Source: Alphaproteobacteria bacterium (GTDB taxonomy: Bacteria > Pseudomonadota > Alphaproteobacteria > CAAHEQ01 > UBA3637). Taken from it: a DNA stretch of 64,000 nt. Position numbers and translations under genes: made by a program. Below, piece by piece: positions 26,516 to 36,121 of the stretch. The notes beneath the pieces are model-generated. The model was given only the letters and a program-made list of their open reading frames with translations. It was not told the origin of the DNA and did no database searches. The stretch covers positions 1-64,000 of the forward strand of contig JAFTTR010000033.1 in the NCBI GenBank assembly GCA_017466695.1, read 5' to 3'. The first letter of the stretch is position 1, and each line of letters opens with the position of its first letter.

Positions 26516-27321
26516 GAAAAAAAAGACAAAAGAAAAAAACAAATAAATTTTTCAAGTTAAAAATAACTTTACTTATATTGTTTATTTTGATGTTTTTGGT
26601 GGGAGGCGTTTTAATTTCGCCTTATGGTCCGTTGGTGAAAAAATGGACAATTACTTTTTCAAATTTGTGTGTTCAAAAAGCGCAGTTTAATTTAGAAAAA
26701 GTTGATGTAGAAGGTCATGTGCGAACAACAAGTGAAGATGTTATAAAACGTTTGAATTTAAAACGAGGGATTAAAATTTTTGAAGTTGATTTAGAAAAAG
26801 AAAAAGAATCTATTTTAACACTTCCTTGGATAAAAACAGTTCGCATTGAAAGACATCTTCCGAGCCAAATTTTAATTAGTTTGACCGAAAAGACCCCCAT
26901 TGCTGTCTGGCAAAATAAAAAAAGATATTTGCCAATAGATGAAGAAGGGAATCCTATCTTGGATGATAAAACTGTTTTGGCAAATCTGTTGCTTGTCGTG
27001 GGGGAAGATGCCCCTAAGCATACACCAGAGTTAATTGATTTATTGGCAAAATATCCTGAAATTGGAAAAGTTGCAAAATCAGCTGTTAGAGTTGGAAAAC
27101 GTAGATGGAATCTTTATTTAAATGATGCTGAAAATGGTTTGGAAATTCGTTTGCCTGAAACGGATATTAAAGCAGCGCTTGAAAGATTAAAAAACTTTAA
27201 AGAAGAAGGGGATATTTTAAATAGAGATTTAAAGGTTATTGATTTAAAATTACCAGATCGTCTTATTGTAAAAAGCAGTGAACCACTAGAGGAAAGAACT
27301 AAAAATGGCAAAAAAAACTAA
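26512..27321 (+). CDS. ftsQ: Cell division protein FtsQ
   Basis: Bitopic divisome protein that links FtsA/FtsZ-side assembly with FtsL/FtsB. It has a very basic cytoplasmic tail (1-15), a transmembrane helix (about 17-36) and a POTRA domain (about 62-130, with VDVEGHVRTTSEDV and LPWIKTVRIERHLP). The FtsQ beta domain follows. At 269 residues it is typical. It overlaps ftsA by 17 bases. Confidence 0.93.
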   Translation: MRKKRQKKKTNKFFKLKITLLILFILMFLVGGVLISPYGPLVKKWTITFSNLCVQKAQFNLEKVDVEGHVRTTSEDVIKRLNLKRGIKIFEVDLEKEKESILTLPWIKTVRIERHLPSQILISLTEKTPIAVWQNKKRYLPIDEEGNPILDDKTVLANLLLVVGEDAPKHTPELIDLLAKYPEIGKVAKSAVRVGKRRWNLYLNDAENGLEIRLPETDIKAALERLKNFKEEGDILNRDLKVIDLKLPDRLIVKSSEPLEERTKNGKKN

Positions 27322-28554
27322 ATTAAAATCACTTTTAACTCTCTTGGATGTTGGCACAAGTAAAGTCTGTTGTATGATGGTTCGCTTTACCTCGGATGGT
27401 AGACCAGAAGTTGTGGGGACCGGATATGCACCTTCAAAAGGAATCAATGCTGGAGCTATTGTTAATTTGGATCAAGCCTCAGATTCAATTCGTGCAGCTC
27501 TTGAAGATTTAGAAAACAAACAGAGCGTCAAGTTACAAGTGTTGTTGTTAATATCTCTTCAACTCAGTTAAAATCATTGCATATTAATAAAGAAATTGAA
27601 ATCAGTGATGGAAAACCTATCTCTGCTAGTGATGTTAAACGATTGGTGGATGGAGTTGTTTCTTCTTGCTTAGCTGAAGGGGATGAGGTTATTCATGCTT
27701 TTCCACTCAGTTATACTGTTGATAAGGAGCCAGGTGTTTCTGATCCAAGAGGGCTTTATGGTCATAAACTAGGTGTCCATATGCATGTGATTGTTTTGCC
27801 AGAAAGTCAGTCTAGAAACTTGGTTGCTGCATTGGATAGACGCCACGTTTCAATTGATATGAAAGTCGCCACACCTTATGCTTCAGCGTTGGCAACAATG
27901 ACAGAGGAAGAAAAAGAAATTGGAGCAACAGTTGTGGATTTCGGTGCAGGGACGACATCTATTGCTATTTTTTTAGAAGGGGGATTAGTTCATTTAGATA
28001 TTGTACCTCAAGGTGGAAATATTTTTTCAAAAGATATTGCCAGAGGATTAGGGTGTTCTTTTTCTGTGGCAGAAAGATTAAAAACTTTACATGGGGGTGT
28101 TTTTGAATCTTCTAGAGATGGTCTTGACAGGTTAATTGTTCCTGTTTTAGGTGAAGAAAACGTTAATATTCAAGTGCCTAGGTCTGATTTGATTTCAATT
28201 ATTGTTCCAAGGTTAGATGAAATTTTAGAAAATGTTGGAAAGGTTTTTCAAAAATATCCACGATTCGTTATTTCGACTCGTCATATTGTTCTAAATGGGG
28301 GTGGAAGTATGCTTTTAGGCATTAAAGAAAAGGTGATTCATACATTAGGTGGTGTTGTCAGGCAAGGAAAACCAGATATTATTCGTGGAATACCCACTCA
28401 ATTTGAACCTTATACATTTTCTACTTGCATTGGGCTATTAAAATATGTAATGATAAAGGAGAAGAGTTTATTAAACGAAAAATTCACTGCTCAACCTGAG
28501 CAGCGAAAAGGTTTATTTGGAAAGGTAGTTCAATGGTTAGTTCAGAATTTTTAG
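27305..28554 (+). pseudogene. ftsA: Cell division protein FtsA, reading frame broken by one base
   Basis: Actin-like protein that tethers FtsZ to the membrane. The first part (27305-27571) reads LLDVGTSKVCCMMV and on to ...EDLENK. It then runs into a stop at 27569-27571. The family sequence continues in the -1 frame from base 27520: TERQVTSVVVNIS, and on to the C-terminal amphipathic [12 protein letters not shown] membrane helix. Together they give a normal FtsA of about 416 residues. The simplest explanation is loss of one A in the A-rich stretch 27513-27520. This may be a sequencing or assembly error, since every neighbour is intact and ftsA is rarely dispensable when ftsZ is present. No good slippery heptamer is visible there. 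Confidence 0.9.
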
Positions 28555-30089
28555 ACACAAATGAAAGCAGTTTGTCAATTGGGTTAGTTACACCTCCTCC
28601 AGAAGTTTTATTGACGCCAAATATTGGTGTGATTGGTGTTGGTGGTGCTGGGGGCAATGCTGTGAATAATATGGTGACAAGTGAACTAAACGGTGTTTCC
28701 TTTTTCGTTGCAAATACGGATGCTCAAGCCCTTTCAAGGTCTTTGGTATCGGAGCGTATTCAATTAGGTGTTGCTTTAACCCAAGGGTTGGGCGCTGGTG
28801 CTAATCCTGAAGTTGGAAGAGCTGCTGCAGAAGAAACTGCTGAAAAGTTAGCTGATTGTTTAAAAGGGTTACACCTCTTATTTATTACAGCAGGAATGGG
28901 TGGTGGTACCGGTACAGGAGCTGCCCCTGTGATTGCAAGGTTGGCAAAAGAAATGGGGATTTTAACAGTTGGTGTTGTGTCAAAACCATTCCAATTTGAA
29001 GGCTCAAAGAGAATGCGTACAGCCAATAATGGTATTGCTGAATTGAAAAAACATGTTGATACCTTGCTTGTGATTCCAAATCAAAATTTGTTCAGAATTG
29101 TTTCAAATAGTACAACATTTGCTGATGCTTTTAAAACAGCTGATGGTGTTTTGTGTCAAGGGGTACGTTCTATCACAGACTTGATTATCAAACCAGGTAT
29201 GATTAACCTTGATTTTGCTGACGTAAAAACTGTTCTTTCTTCTATGGGTAGAGCCATGATGGGAACGGGTGAAGCAACTGGTGAAAATAGAGCTGAAATT
29301 GCTGTTGAAAAGGCTATTTCTAACCCATTATTGGACGATTCATCTATTCGTGGTGCAAAGAGTGTTTTGTTAAACATTTCAGGTGGTTTAGATTTAACAT
29401 TGGCTGAGGTTGATTTAGCAGCAGAACGCATCCGTGAAGAATTAGGCGAAGAAGATGCAAATATTATTTTCGGTACTTGTGCTGATGAAGCTTTACACGG
29501 TATGATCCGTATTTCAATTGTTGCAACTGGTATTGATGAAACGGCAAATGAGACAACACCTGTTGAAAGTTTCGCAGCCCAACAACCAAAAGAAACGGTT
29601 GTTGAAGTGCCTCAAACAGATGAAAAATCATCAACTTGCGAAAAAGAAAATAAAACAGAAGAACAATTAGCTTTGATTGAAAAAAATACTTCTTCAGAGG
29701 AAGCTCATTTTGAAAGTGTGGTTCGTCAAGACGAGGATGATGCAACATTAGACCAAATTGATATTGTGGTTGAAACAATTGAAAAACCAAGACAACAACC
29801 ACTCTTATTTCAAGAAGAAACACCAAAAATCAAACCTTCTATTCAAATTCGTTCTGTTCCAGAAGTTCAACCTGCAATAGATTTGGATTCGAAAAAACAA
29901 GATATAAATGTCAAACCAATTCGAGGTGGTTTGTTTGACTTTATGCCAGGTTTTGGCCGTAAGAAGGATAAGATGGATGTGGCTGCAGAAGCTGGATCTA
30001 TTTCAACGCCCCGTGTTTCTCCTGCCAGTGGTCAAAATTACGATGATCCATTTGAAAGTGTTGATTTACCAGCTTTTTTAAGACGTTAA
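28533..30089 (+). CDS. ftsZ: Cell division GTPase FtsZ
   Basis: Tubulin-like GTPase forming the Z ring. The nucleotide loops [13 protein letters not shown] (35-47) and GGGTGTG (123-129) are intact, and the T7 loop [11 protein letters not shown] is present. After residue 340 comes a long acidic, Gln/Glu-rich linker of about 160 residues, typical of Alphaproteobacteria, ending in the conserved peptide DLPAFLRR that binds FtsA. The length is 518. The start overlaps the ftsA end by 22 bases; AAAGG lies about ten bases upstream. Confidence 0.98.
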   Translation: MVSSEFLDTNESSLSIGLVTPPPEVLLTPNIGVIGVGGAGGNAVNNMVTSELNGVSFFVANTDAQALSRSLVSERIQLGVALTQGLGAGANPEVGRAAAEETAEKLADCLKGLHLLFITAGMGGGTGTGAAPVIARLAKEMGILTVGVVSKPFQFEGSKRMRTANNGIAELKKHVDTLLVIPNQNLFRIVSNSTTFADAFKTADGVLCQGVRSITDLIIKPGMINLDFADVKTVLSSMGRAMMGTGEATGENRAEIAVEKAISNPLLDDSSIRGAKSVLLNISGGLDLTLAEVDLAAERIREELGEEDANIIFGTCADEALHGMIRISIVATGIDETANETTPVESFAAQQPKETVVEVPQTDEKSSTCEKENKTEEQLALIEKNTSSEEAHFESVVRQDEDDATLDQIDIVVETIEKPRQQPLLFQEETPKIKPSIQIRSVPEVQPAIDLDSKKQDINVKPIRGGLFDFMPGFGRKKDKMDVAAEAGSISTPRVSPASGQNYDDPFESVDLPAFLRR

Positions 30090-30121
30090 ATTAACTTTTA
30101 ACTCTTTTAAGGATGTAGCTT

Positions 30122-31390
30122 ATGAAACCAGCCCTTCAAACAAGACTAGCAGCTTTTTGGGTGCTTAAAGATATTTTTGAGCGAAAAGTAACCGTGCAAC
30201 TTGCCTTTTCAAAGTGTAAACTCTTCAAACAATTTAGTGAAATTGATGCAAAATTTGTACGGTTACTTGTCCTTACCACATTGCGCAGATATGGTCAGTC
30301 AAAAATTCTTTTGAATCAATATCTAAAGAAAAAACTTTCTGGTAAAAAAAAGGATATTGAACTGGTTTTGATTTTGGCTATTGTCCAATTAAAATTTTTA
30401 AATACGCCAGCCCATGCTGTGGTTGATACATCTGTTGAATTATCAAAAGAAATTAGGCAAAAGCACTTTTCTGGATTGGTGAATGCAATTTTGCATGCAA
30501 TGAGTAAAGATAAGGATAGACCACTTCCTGATATAATTGAAAATTTACCCACTTGGCTTCGGCAAAAATGGTTGTCAGTTTATTCAAAAGAACAGATTTC
30601 TGGATTTGTTAAAATGTTTAATACAGAGCCTGTTTTGGATATAAGTGTTCGAAAAGATGCTTCGCTTTGGGCACAAAAATTAGGGGGTGAATTATTACCA
30701 ACTGGGACTGTTCGTTGTCATTTTACAGAAAATGTTCCTTCTTTGGAAGGATTTGAAGAAGGAGCTTGGTGGGTGCAAGAAGCATCAGCTGCTTTGCCGG
30801 CATTGTTGTTTTCAGATGTTGAAGGGAAAAAAGGAGCTGACTTATGTTCTGCTCCAGGAGGGAAGACGGCACAACTTGTTATGAGAGGTGCAACGGTTGA
30901 TGCCTATGATATTTCAGAAAAACGACTTGAAAAATTAAAAGAAAATATGGCACGTTTAAATATTCCTGAAAAAGTTACGATTGTTTGCAAGGATGCCTTA
31001 CAAATTGATGCAAAGGGACAATATGATTTTATTTTATTAGATGCTCCTTGTTCTGCTACAGGAACAATTAAACGTCATCCTGATTTGATGTATTTGCGTC
31101 AAGAAGAGGATATTTATCGTTTGGCACAGATGCAAAAAGAGTTATTAGAACAGGCTGTACGTTTGTTGAAAAAGGGAGGAGAACTTGTTTATTCAACTTG
31201 TTCTTTAGAATGTGAAGAAAATGAAACTCTTGTACAGGCCTTTTTGAAAGAACATATAAATATTAAAAGAGTTCCTATTCAATTAGAATGTTTAAAACCA
31301 TTTTTAAATGAGTCTGGCGCTGTTCAAGTATTGCCTGGGGGAGATGTTTTACAAGATGGTTTTTATGCTGTTTTGTTAAAGAAGGAATAA
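30122..31390 (+). CDS. rsmB: 16S rRNA m5C967 methyltransferase RsmB
   Basis: An N-terminal NusB-like RNA-binding domain (1-130) is joined to a Rossmann-fold SAM methyltransferase. SAM-binding SAPGGKTAQL and the two-cysteine catalytic pair in DAPCSATGTIKRHP and YSTCSLECEENE are seen. The length of 422 fits. It follows ftsZ by 32 bases with AAGGA before the ATG, and could be read from the dcw operon. RsmB and RsmF are hard to separate, but the NusB-like domain favours RsmB. Confidence 0.93.
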   Translation: MKPALQTRLAAFWVLKDIFERKVTVQLAFSKCKLFKQFSEIDAKFVRLLVLTTLRRYGQSKILLNQYLKKKLSGKKKDIELVLILAIVQLKFLNTPAHAVVDTSVELSKEIRQKHFSGLVNAILHAMSKDKDRPLPDIIENLPTWLRQKWLSVYSKEQISGFVKMFNTEPVLDISVRKDASLWAQKLGGELLPTGTVRCHFTENVPSLEGFEEGAWWVQEASAALPALLFSDVEGKKGADLCSAPGGKTAQLVMRGATVDAYDISEKRLEKLKENMARLNIPEKVTIVCKDALQIDAKGQYDFILLDAPCSATGTIKRHPDLMYLRQEEDIYRLAQMQKELLEQAVRLLKKGGELVYSTCSLECEENETLVQAFLKEHINIKRVPIQLECLKPFLNESGAVQVLPGGDVLQDGFYAVLLKKE

Positions 31391-31399
31391 GGAGAAAAA

Positions 31400-32029
31400 A
31401 TGAAAGTTTTAATGATTAATGGTAGCTCAAATGAAACGGGATGCACGTATACAGCTCTTACTGAAATTGCCAACACTCTTGAACTTGAAAATGTTGAGAG
31501 TGAAATTTTGCAATTAGGGGTCCATTCGTATCATGATTGTACAGGATGTGGAGCTTGTAGAGAGGCTTTAGATGGAAAATGTATTTTTGATGATGATATT
31601 GTAAATACATTGATTGAAAAAGCAAAAGAAGCTGATGGTTTTGTTTTTGGAACGCCTGTTTATTATGCGCATCCCTCGGGGAGATTGCTTTCTGTTTTAG
31701 ATAGGGCTTTTTTTGCTGGTAGCAAAAATTTTGCTTTTAAACCAGCTGCTGCTATTGCTTCTGCAAGACGTGCTGGAACAACAGCTTCTTTAGATGTAAT
31801 TAACAAATATTTTACAATCAATCAAATGCCTGTCGTGTCTTCTAGTTATTGGAATATGGTCCATGGAAGAACACCTGAAGATGTTTTACAGGATAAAGAA
31901 GGGTTGCAAACAATGCGCCATTTGGCAAAAAATATGGCTTATTTTTTAAAAATAATTGAGTTAGGGAAAGAAAATGGTATTTTACCACCAGTGAATGAAA
32001 AAGAATTTATGACCAATTTTATCCGTTGA
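31400..32029 (+). CDS. Flavodoxin-like NAD(P)H-dependent oxidoreductase with CxxCxxC cluster
   Basis: A 209-residue protein of the NADPH-dependent FMN reductase/iron-sulfur flavoprotein superfamily. The FMN phosphate loop NGSSNETGCTY is at residues 7-17, and CTGCGACREALDGKC (about 51-65) gives three closely spaced cysteines plus a fourth, as in proteins from anaerobes. GTPVYYAHPSG is the second flavin loop. It lies nine bases after rsmB with a GGAG site, so it is probably co-transcribed. Its electron partner is unknown; whether the cysteines hold a 4Fe-4S cluster cannot be decided from sequence alone. Confidence 0.85.
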   Translation: MKVLMINGSSNETGCTYTALTEIANTLELENVESEILQLGVHSYHDCTGCGACREALDGKCIFDDDIVNTLIEKAKEADGFVFGTPVYYAHPSGRLLSVLDRAFFAGSKNFAFKPAAAIASARRAGTTASLDVINKYFTINQMPVVSSSYWNMVHGRTPEDVLQDKEGLQTMRHLAKNMAYFLKIIELGKENGILPPVNEKEFMTNFIR

Positions 32030-32032
32030 AAC

Positions 32033-32061
32033 AAAAAAAGAGCCTTTTACGGCTCTTTTTT
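32033..32061. terminator. Bidirectional terminator between the flavodoxin-like and sialyltransferase-like genes
   Basis: AAAAAAGAGCC and GGCTCTTTTTT arms (about 12 bp) around a six-base loop, with T-runs in both directions. It ends the rightward dcw/rsmB side and the leftward parE operon. It overlaps the stop codon region of the leftward gene. Confidence 0.85.
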
Positions 32062-33343
32062 AATTTTTAATTTCTTCCCATTCATTCTCTTTTATATGCT
32101 GCAGTTTTAGAATGTATCCATTATCAAAATGCAGGATTTTAAATGAAGAAGAGTCATTTGTTAAAGTGGCACATTGATTAATAGTCATTTTACAGAATCT
32201 GTTTTCACCAACTTTGATGAGCCAATAATTTGCGTATGGTTCATCATAATTTACAAATAATGAATTTTCGTGTATCCATTTTTTTGTTTTTTCAAATGAA
32301 TAAAGATTCTTATCAGTTACTAATTTTGCCTTTTTTAATGTAGTAAGATAAGGATCATGATTTGTTCGTTGAATATAAGATAAAATTTCTCCTTTATTTT
32401 GATTGAAAAACAAAGAAGAACCAAAACCAGAAACTTTTTCTGGTTTTAAACCACTTAGAATGAGTAATTCATAAGGAATATGAGAATCTAATGGTTTAAT
32501 CCCTGGACAAAAATGATTTAAAATTTCTTGAGTTGGTGTTTGTGTTCTGTTTGGGTGTGGTTTATAAAACCAGTTATATTGAGGATTTTTTTTGCAATCA
32601 TCTTTAAGTGATGCTAGTTGAGCTGGCTCAAATGTATGATATTCGTTAACTCCAAGTATGTAGATCGCATTTTTTGTTTTTGAAAGAAGTTTTTTGTATT
32701 TTTCTAAATCAAATCCAGCCAGTTCAAATAATGCTTTTTTTTCCTCAGCCGATAAAAATTCTCTAAGTTGATAAAAATCAAGAGGAATAATTCGGATATT
32801 GTTTGAAATTTCGTTTAATGTTGAACATCTTGTTAAAGGATTTTTCTTATCACAAAGAATGTTGAAATCACCCCAAATATGTAAATTTTTTTTAATTTTT
32901 GGTTCATTATTTAAAAGGTAGTCTCGTGATGTATTCCACCAAATATAACCAGCAGAGTCTTCGTAAATATGAACAATTTTTATATCTTTTGAAAATTCTT
33001 TTTGAAGATTGTCTAAAATAAAACTATGATGTAAATTATAATGCAGAATGATTTTGATACGTTTATATTCTTCTTTATATTTGCGAATAGTGTCAAAAAT
33101 TTCGTCTTGATCAAGTGTAAAAAGAGTATTTTTGTATTTGTTTTTATTCATTATGTGATGATTAAATCGGCGCCAAAAAACAATTTTTAAATCATTTTCT
33201 GATTGATTGATATAATTTATCATTTGGAAAAAAGAAGGCGTTGTTGCCATATCATGATAAATATGAATAACTTTTGGTTGTGATAGAAATGCAAGAAATA
33301 CCAAACAAAAAACAGCAATGATTTTCTTCTTGAATGGAGACAT
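32060..33343 (-). CDS. GT80-like sialyltransferase family protein, membrane anchored
   Basis: A 427-residue protein with one N-terminal hydrophobic segment (6-22). Its body resembles the GT80 sialyltransferases (PM0188 family) that move sialic acid from CMP-Neu5Ac. IYEDSAGY (126-133) aligns with the YDDGS catalytic-Asp motif. NWFYKPHP (257-264) aligns with the KGHP histidine motif. PYELLILSGLKPEKVSGFGSS (290-310) aligns with the helix and double serine that hold the CMP phosphate. The spacing from His to Ser-Ser is nearly the same as I recall for the Pasteurella enzyme. The Gly after the catalytic Asp is replaced. The upstream gene, nine bases away, encodes a CMP-kinase-like protein. Activity and acceptor are inferred. 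Confidence 0.7.
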   Translation of the reverse strand: MSPFKKKIIAVFCLVFLAFLSQPKVIHIYHDMATTPSFFQMINYINQSENDLKIVFWRRFNHHIMNKNKYKNTLFTLDQDEIFDTIRKYKEEYKRIKIILHYNLHHSFILDNLQKEFSKDIKIVHIYEDSAGYIWWNTSRDYLLNNEPKIKKNLHIWGDFNILCDKKNPLTRCSTLNEISNNIRIIPLDFYQLREFLSAEEKKALFELAGFDLEKYKKLLSKTKNAIYILGVNEYHTFEPAQLASLKDDCKKNPQYNWFYKPHPNRTQTPTQEILNHFCPGIKPLDSHIPYELLILSGLKPEKVSGFGSSLFFNQNKGEILSYIQRTNHDPYLTTLKKAKLVTDKNLYSFEKTKKWIHENSLFVNYDEPYANYWLIKVGENRFCKMTINQCATLTNDSSSFKILHFDNGYILKLQHIKENEWEEIKN

Positions 33344-33352
33344 GTTTCAATC

Positions 33353-33919
33353 CTATTCATGGTAACATCTTTTTTGAAATTTTTGAAAATATTTTAATAT
33401 TTTTTCACAAATTTCTTCAGGTGTTTTATCCGTTGTATCTATAATTAAATCAAAATTTGCCTCGTTATCAATATCCACATGGTAGAGGTTTTTAAATCGT
33501 TCAACTTCTAAAGCTCGTCTCGTTTTTAAATCAGTTTCAGCTTCGTCAACACTTTGATAAGCTCGTTCCTCTGTTCTTGTTTTATCATTAAAAATACGTT
33601 CAGCTGCAACTTTTGTATCAATATTGAGCTTAACTTTAAAAGAAGAGGGGATAAAAAAGAATGCTAATCTGGAATCGACAACAAAATCCTTCTCTTCTTG
33701 CACAAGTGTTTTGAAGACGCCATCAATTTGATTATCAATGCTCGTATCTGTCATTGAAAGTTTGTTTAATTCAAGGGTGGTTATGCCTCTTTCTTGTGCA
33801 ATTTTGCGTTGCGCACTGCCGGTTGAATAAAAAGTGTACCCCAGTTTTTGAGCAAGCATTTTTCCAACGGTTGATTTTCCACTGCCAAGCATGCCAGAAA
33901 GTGAAATAATAAAATGCAT
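33353..33919 (-). CDS. Cytidylate-kinase-like P-loop nucleotide kinase
   Basis: A 188-residue cytoplasmic kinase. P-loop GMLGSGKST lies at 9-17, followed by YSTGSAQRKIAQERG and the VVDSRLAFFF stretch; the layout, including RFKNLYHVDIDNEANFDLIIDT, resembles archaeal-type/AAA cytidylate kinases more than E. coli Cmk. It would phosphorylate CMP or dCMP with ATP. It lies 20 bases after parE and nine before the sialyltransferase-like gene, a product of which would be CMP. The nucleotide preference is inferred from family resemblance; a general nucleoside monophosphate kinase is also possible. Confidence 0.7.
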   Translation of the reverse strand: MHFIISLSGMLGSGKSTVGKMLAQKLGYTFYSTGSAQRKIAQERGITTLELNKLSMTDTSIDNQIDGVFKTLVQEEKDFVVDSRLAFFFIPSSFKVKLNIDTKVAAERIFNDKTRTEERAYQSVDEAETDLKTRRALEVERFKNLYHVDIDNEANFDLIIDTTDKTPEEICEKILKYFQKFQKRCYHE

Positions 33920-33939
33920 CTTGTCCCCCTTACATTTTT

Positions 33940-35928
33940 TTATATATCTAAGTTTTCAACAAAACGGGCATGTTCTTGTATAAATTGGAATCTGTATTCT
34001 GGCTTGGTACCCATTAATCTTGAAACAATATTTTTTGTATATGCTGCTTCTTCAGCTTCTTCCTCTGTTGTTTTATGAGGAACAACAACTCGAAGGAGTG
34101 TCCGTTTTTTAGGGTCCATAGTTGTTTCTTTTAATTGATGAGGTGGCATTTCGCCCAAACCTTTAAATCTAGATATGTCAACATTCTTTGCATTTTTAAA
34201 GACTGTTTTGAGGACAACTTCTTTTTCAGCATCATCAGCTGCATAAACTGATTTTCCCCCTTGTGTTAATCGATAAAGAGGTGGTAGGGCAATAAAAAGA
34301 TGCCCGTTTTCAATTAATTTTGGCATTTCTTGATAGAAGAAAGACATAAGTAATGAGGCAATGTGTGCGCCATCAACGTCAGCATCTGTCATAATGATGA
34401 CTTTTTCATAGCGAAGAGCATCTTCATTATATTTATCTCTTCTGCCACACCCTAAAGCTTCGGTCATATCTTTGATTTCTTCATTTGCTAAAATTTTATC
34501 TTGAGAAGCGCTAATGACATTTAAAATTTTGCCCCGCAAAGGCAAAATAGCTTGAGTTTCACGATTGCGAGCTTGTTTTGCAGAGCCACCAGCAGAATCC
34601 CCTTCAACTAAGAATAATTCTGTTCCTGTTGTTTTGTTGTGTGAGCAGTCAGCTAACTTGCCAGGAAGACGCAATTTCTTTGTCGCACTGGCACGAACCG
34701 TTTCAAGCGTTTTTTTCTTACGTTTTCTTTCTTCAGCTCTTTCAACAATATAGTCTAGCAAAGCATTGGCAGATTTAATATCACGGCTGAGCCAATGGTC
34801 AAATGGATCTTTAATGGCATTTTCAACCAAACGAGCAGCGCTTGTTGTAACGAGCTTTTCTTTTGTTTGCCCTTGGAATTGTGGGTCTTTTATAAAAACA
34901 GAGAGCATAACACCGGCTGTGTTTAAAATGTCATCAGCTGTAATATCTGCTGCTTTTTTATTCCCAGACATTTCAGCATAAGCTCTTAATGATTTTGTAA
35001 GACCTGCTCTTAAACCTGTTTCATGCGTTCCACCAAGAGGTGTCACAACAGTGTTACAGTAAGAGTATGAAAAACCATCTTTAAAATCATCTGGCCAACA
35101 AATTGCCCATTCAACAGCGCCTTCGTTATCTGGCAATTCAACCCTGCCAGCAAATGGTTTGGGTGTAACGGTTGTTCTGTCTTTGATTAAATAGTCTAAA
35201 AAGTCTGCAATACCATTGGGGAATTTTAAAACCTGTTCAGCTGGTGTTTTGTCATCTGTCCCAATAAGAGAAGGATCGCATGACCAACGAATTTCAACCC
35301 CTCTAAATAAGAAGGCTTTTGTTCTGCTCATTCTAAAAAGAGTGGATGGTTTGAATTTTGTTGTTTCACCAAAAATTTCTGTATCAGGGATAAAAGAAAC
35401 GCTTGTCCCACGCCTATTGCTCACAGGGCCAACACAAACTAAATCGGTAATGGGTTTGCCTTGTCTGTATTCTTGACGATAAAGTTTTTTCTCTCTTGCG
35501 ACCTCAATAATCATGTGAGAAGAAAGAGCGTTCACAGCTGATAAGCCAACCCCATGTAATCCACCTGAAACAGCGTAGGCATTACCCCCAAATTTACCAC
35601 CGGAGTGTAAAGTTGTTGTAATAACTTCCAAAGCAGATTTGTCAGGATATTTTGGATGGGGATCAACAGGAATCCCACGGCCATTATCCTTAACGGTGAC
35701 ATAGCCGTCAGCGTTTAAGTTAACTTCGATATTCGTGGCATAACCAGCGACAGCTTCATCCATTGCATTATCAATGATTTCAGCAACTAAATGGTGATAG
35801 GCTCTTTCGTCAATACCACCGATATACATCCCTGGCCGTTTGCGAACAGGCTCCAACCCTTCCAGAACTTCGATATCTCTGGCAGAGTACTCGTTTTTTT
35901 CTTGTGTAGCATTAAATAAATCAGACAT
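33940..35928 (-). CDS. parE: DNA topoisomerase IV subunit B
   Basis: ATPase subunit of topoisomerase IV, which unlinks daughter chromosomes. GHKL ATPase motifs: EIIDNAMDEAVAG (about 49-61), DNGRGIPV, GGLHGVG. TOPRIM metal motifs are EGDSAGGSA and TDADVDGAH. At 662 residues, with the ARDIEVLEGLEPVRKRPGMY start and the IGGIDERAYHHL signature, it is ParE rather than the longer GyrB (about 800). It leads the leftward operon parE, kinase, sialyltransferase-like. parC is not in the window. Confidence 0.95.
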   Translation of the reverse strand: MSDLFNATQEKNEYSARDIEVLEGLEPVRKRPGMYIGGIDERAYHHLVAEIIDNAMDEAVAGYATNIEVNLNADGYVTVKDNGRGIPVDPHPKYPDKSALEVITTTLHSGGKFGGNAYAVSGGLHGVGLSAVNALSSHMIIEVAREKKLYRQEYRQGKPITDLVCVGPVSNRRGTSVSFIPDTEIFGETTKFKPSTLFRMSRTKAFLFRGVEIRWSCDPSLIGTDDKTPAEQVLKFPNGIADFLDYLIKDRTTVTPKPFAGRVELPDNEGAVEWAICWPDDFKDGFSYSYCNTVVTPLGGTHETGLRAGLTKSLRAYAEMSGNKKAADITADDILNTAGVMLSVFIKDPQFQGQTKEKLVTTSAARLVENAIKDPFDHWLSRDIKSANALLDYIVERAEERKRKKKTLETVRASATKKLRLPGKLADCSHNKTTGTELFLVEGDSAGGSAKQARNRETQAILPLRGKILNVISASQDKILANEEIKDMTEALGCGRRDKYNEDALRYEKVIIMTDADVDGAHIASLLMSFFYQEMPKLIENGHLFIALPPLYRLTQGGKSVYAADDAEKEVVLKTVFKNAKNVDISRFKGLGEMPPHQLKETTMDPKKRTLLRVVVPHKTTEEEAEEAAYTKNIVSRLMGTKPEYRFQFIQEHARFVENLDI

Positions 35929-36057
35929 AGGCTCATATTAAACAAAATCTTTTCAAAAAGCAAGTAAAAAAACAGGGTTTGTGGGTGTTTTTTTTAGTGT
36001 TTTAAAAAGGAATAAAAATATTTTTTGACAATCAAAATTTAAAAGGGGATATTGCAT

Positions 36058-36086
36058 TTGACAAAATGAAAGAAAGGGTGTAATAT
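36058..36086 (+). promoter_or_regulatory. Promoter of gltX
   Basis: A near-perfect sigma-70 promoter: TTGACA (36058-36063), a 17-base spacer, and TAATAT (36081-36086) preceded by TG. Transcription should start near 36093. That rules out the upstream in-frame TTG at 36089 as the start of gltX. A weaker TTGACA (36025-36030) with GATATT lies 33 bases upstream. Confidence 0.85.
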
Positions 36087-36121
36087 CTTTGCAATTTAAT
36101 ATTGTAGAAAAGGATATGAAT

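Noticed and set aside
27512-27526. Programmed -1 frameshift in ftsA
   Set aside because: The codons at the shift point (AAC AAA) cannot re-pair well in the -1 frame and no stimulatory hairpin is evident; a missing base is simpler.
34565-35476. Several plus-strand ORFs opposite parE
   Set aside because: Antisense shadows of a highly conserved gene; none has a promoter or recognisable product.
36089-36121. Longer gltX start at TTG 36089
   Set aside because: It lies upstream of the transcription start predicted from the TTGACA/TAATAT promoter; ATG 36122 has a good ribosome binding site.
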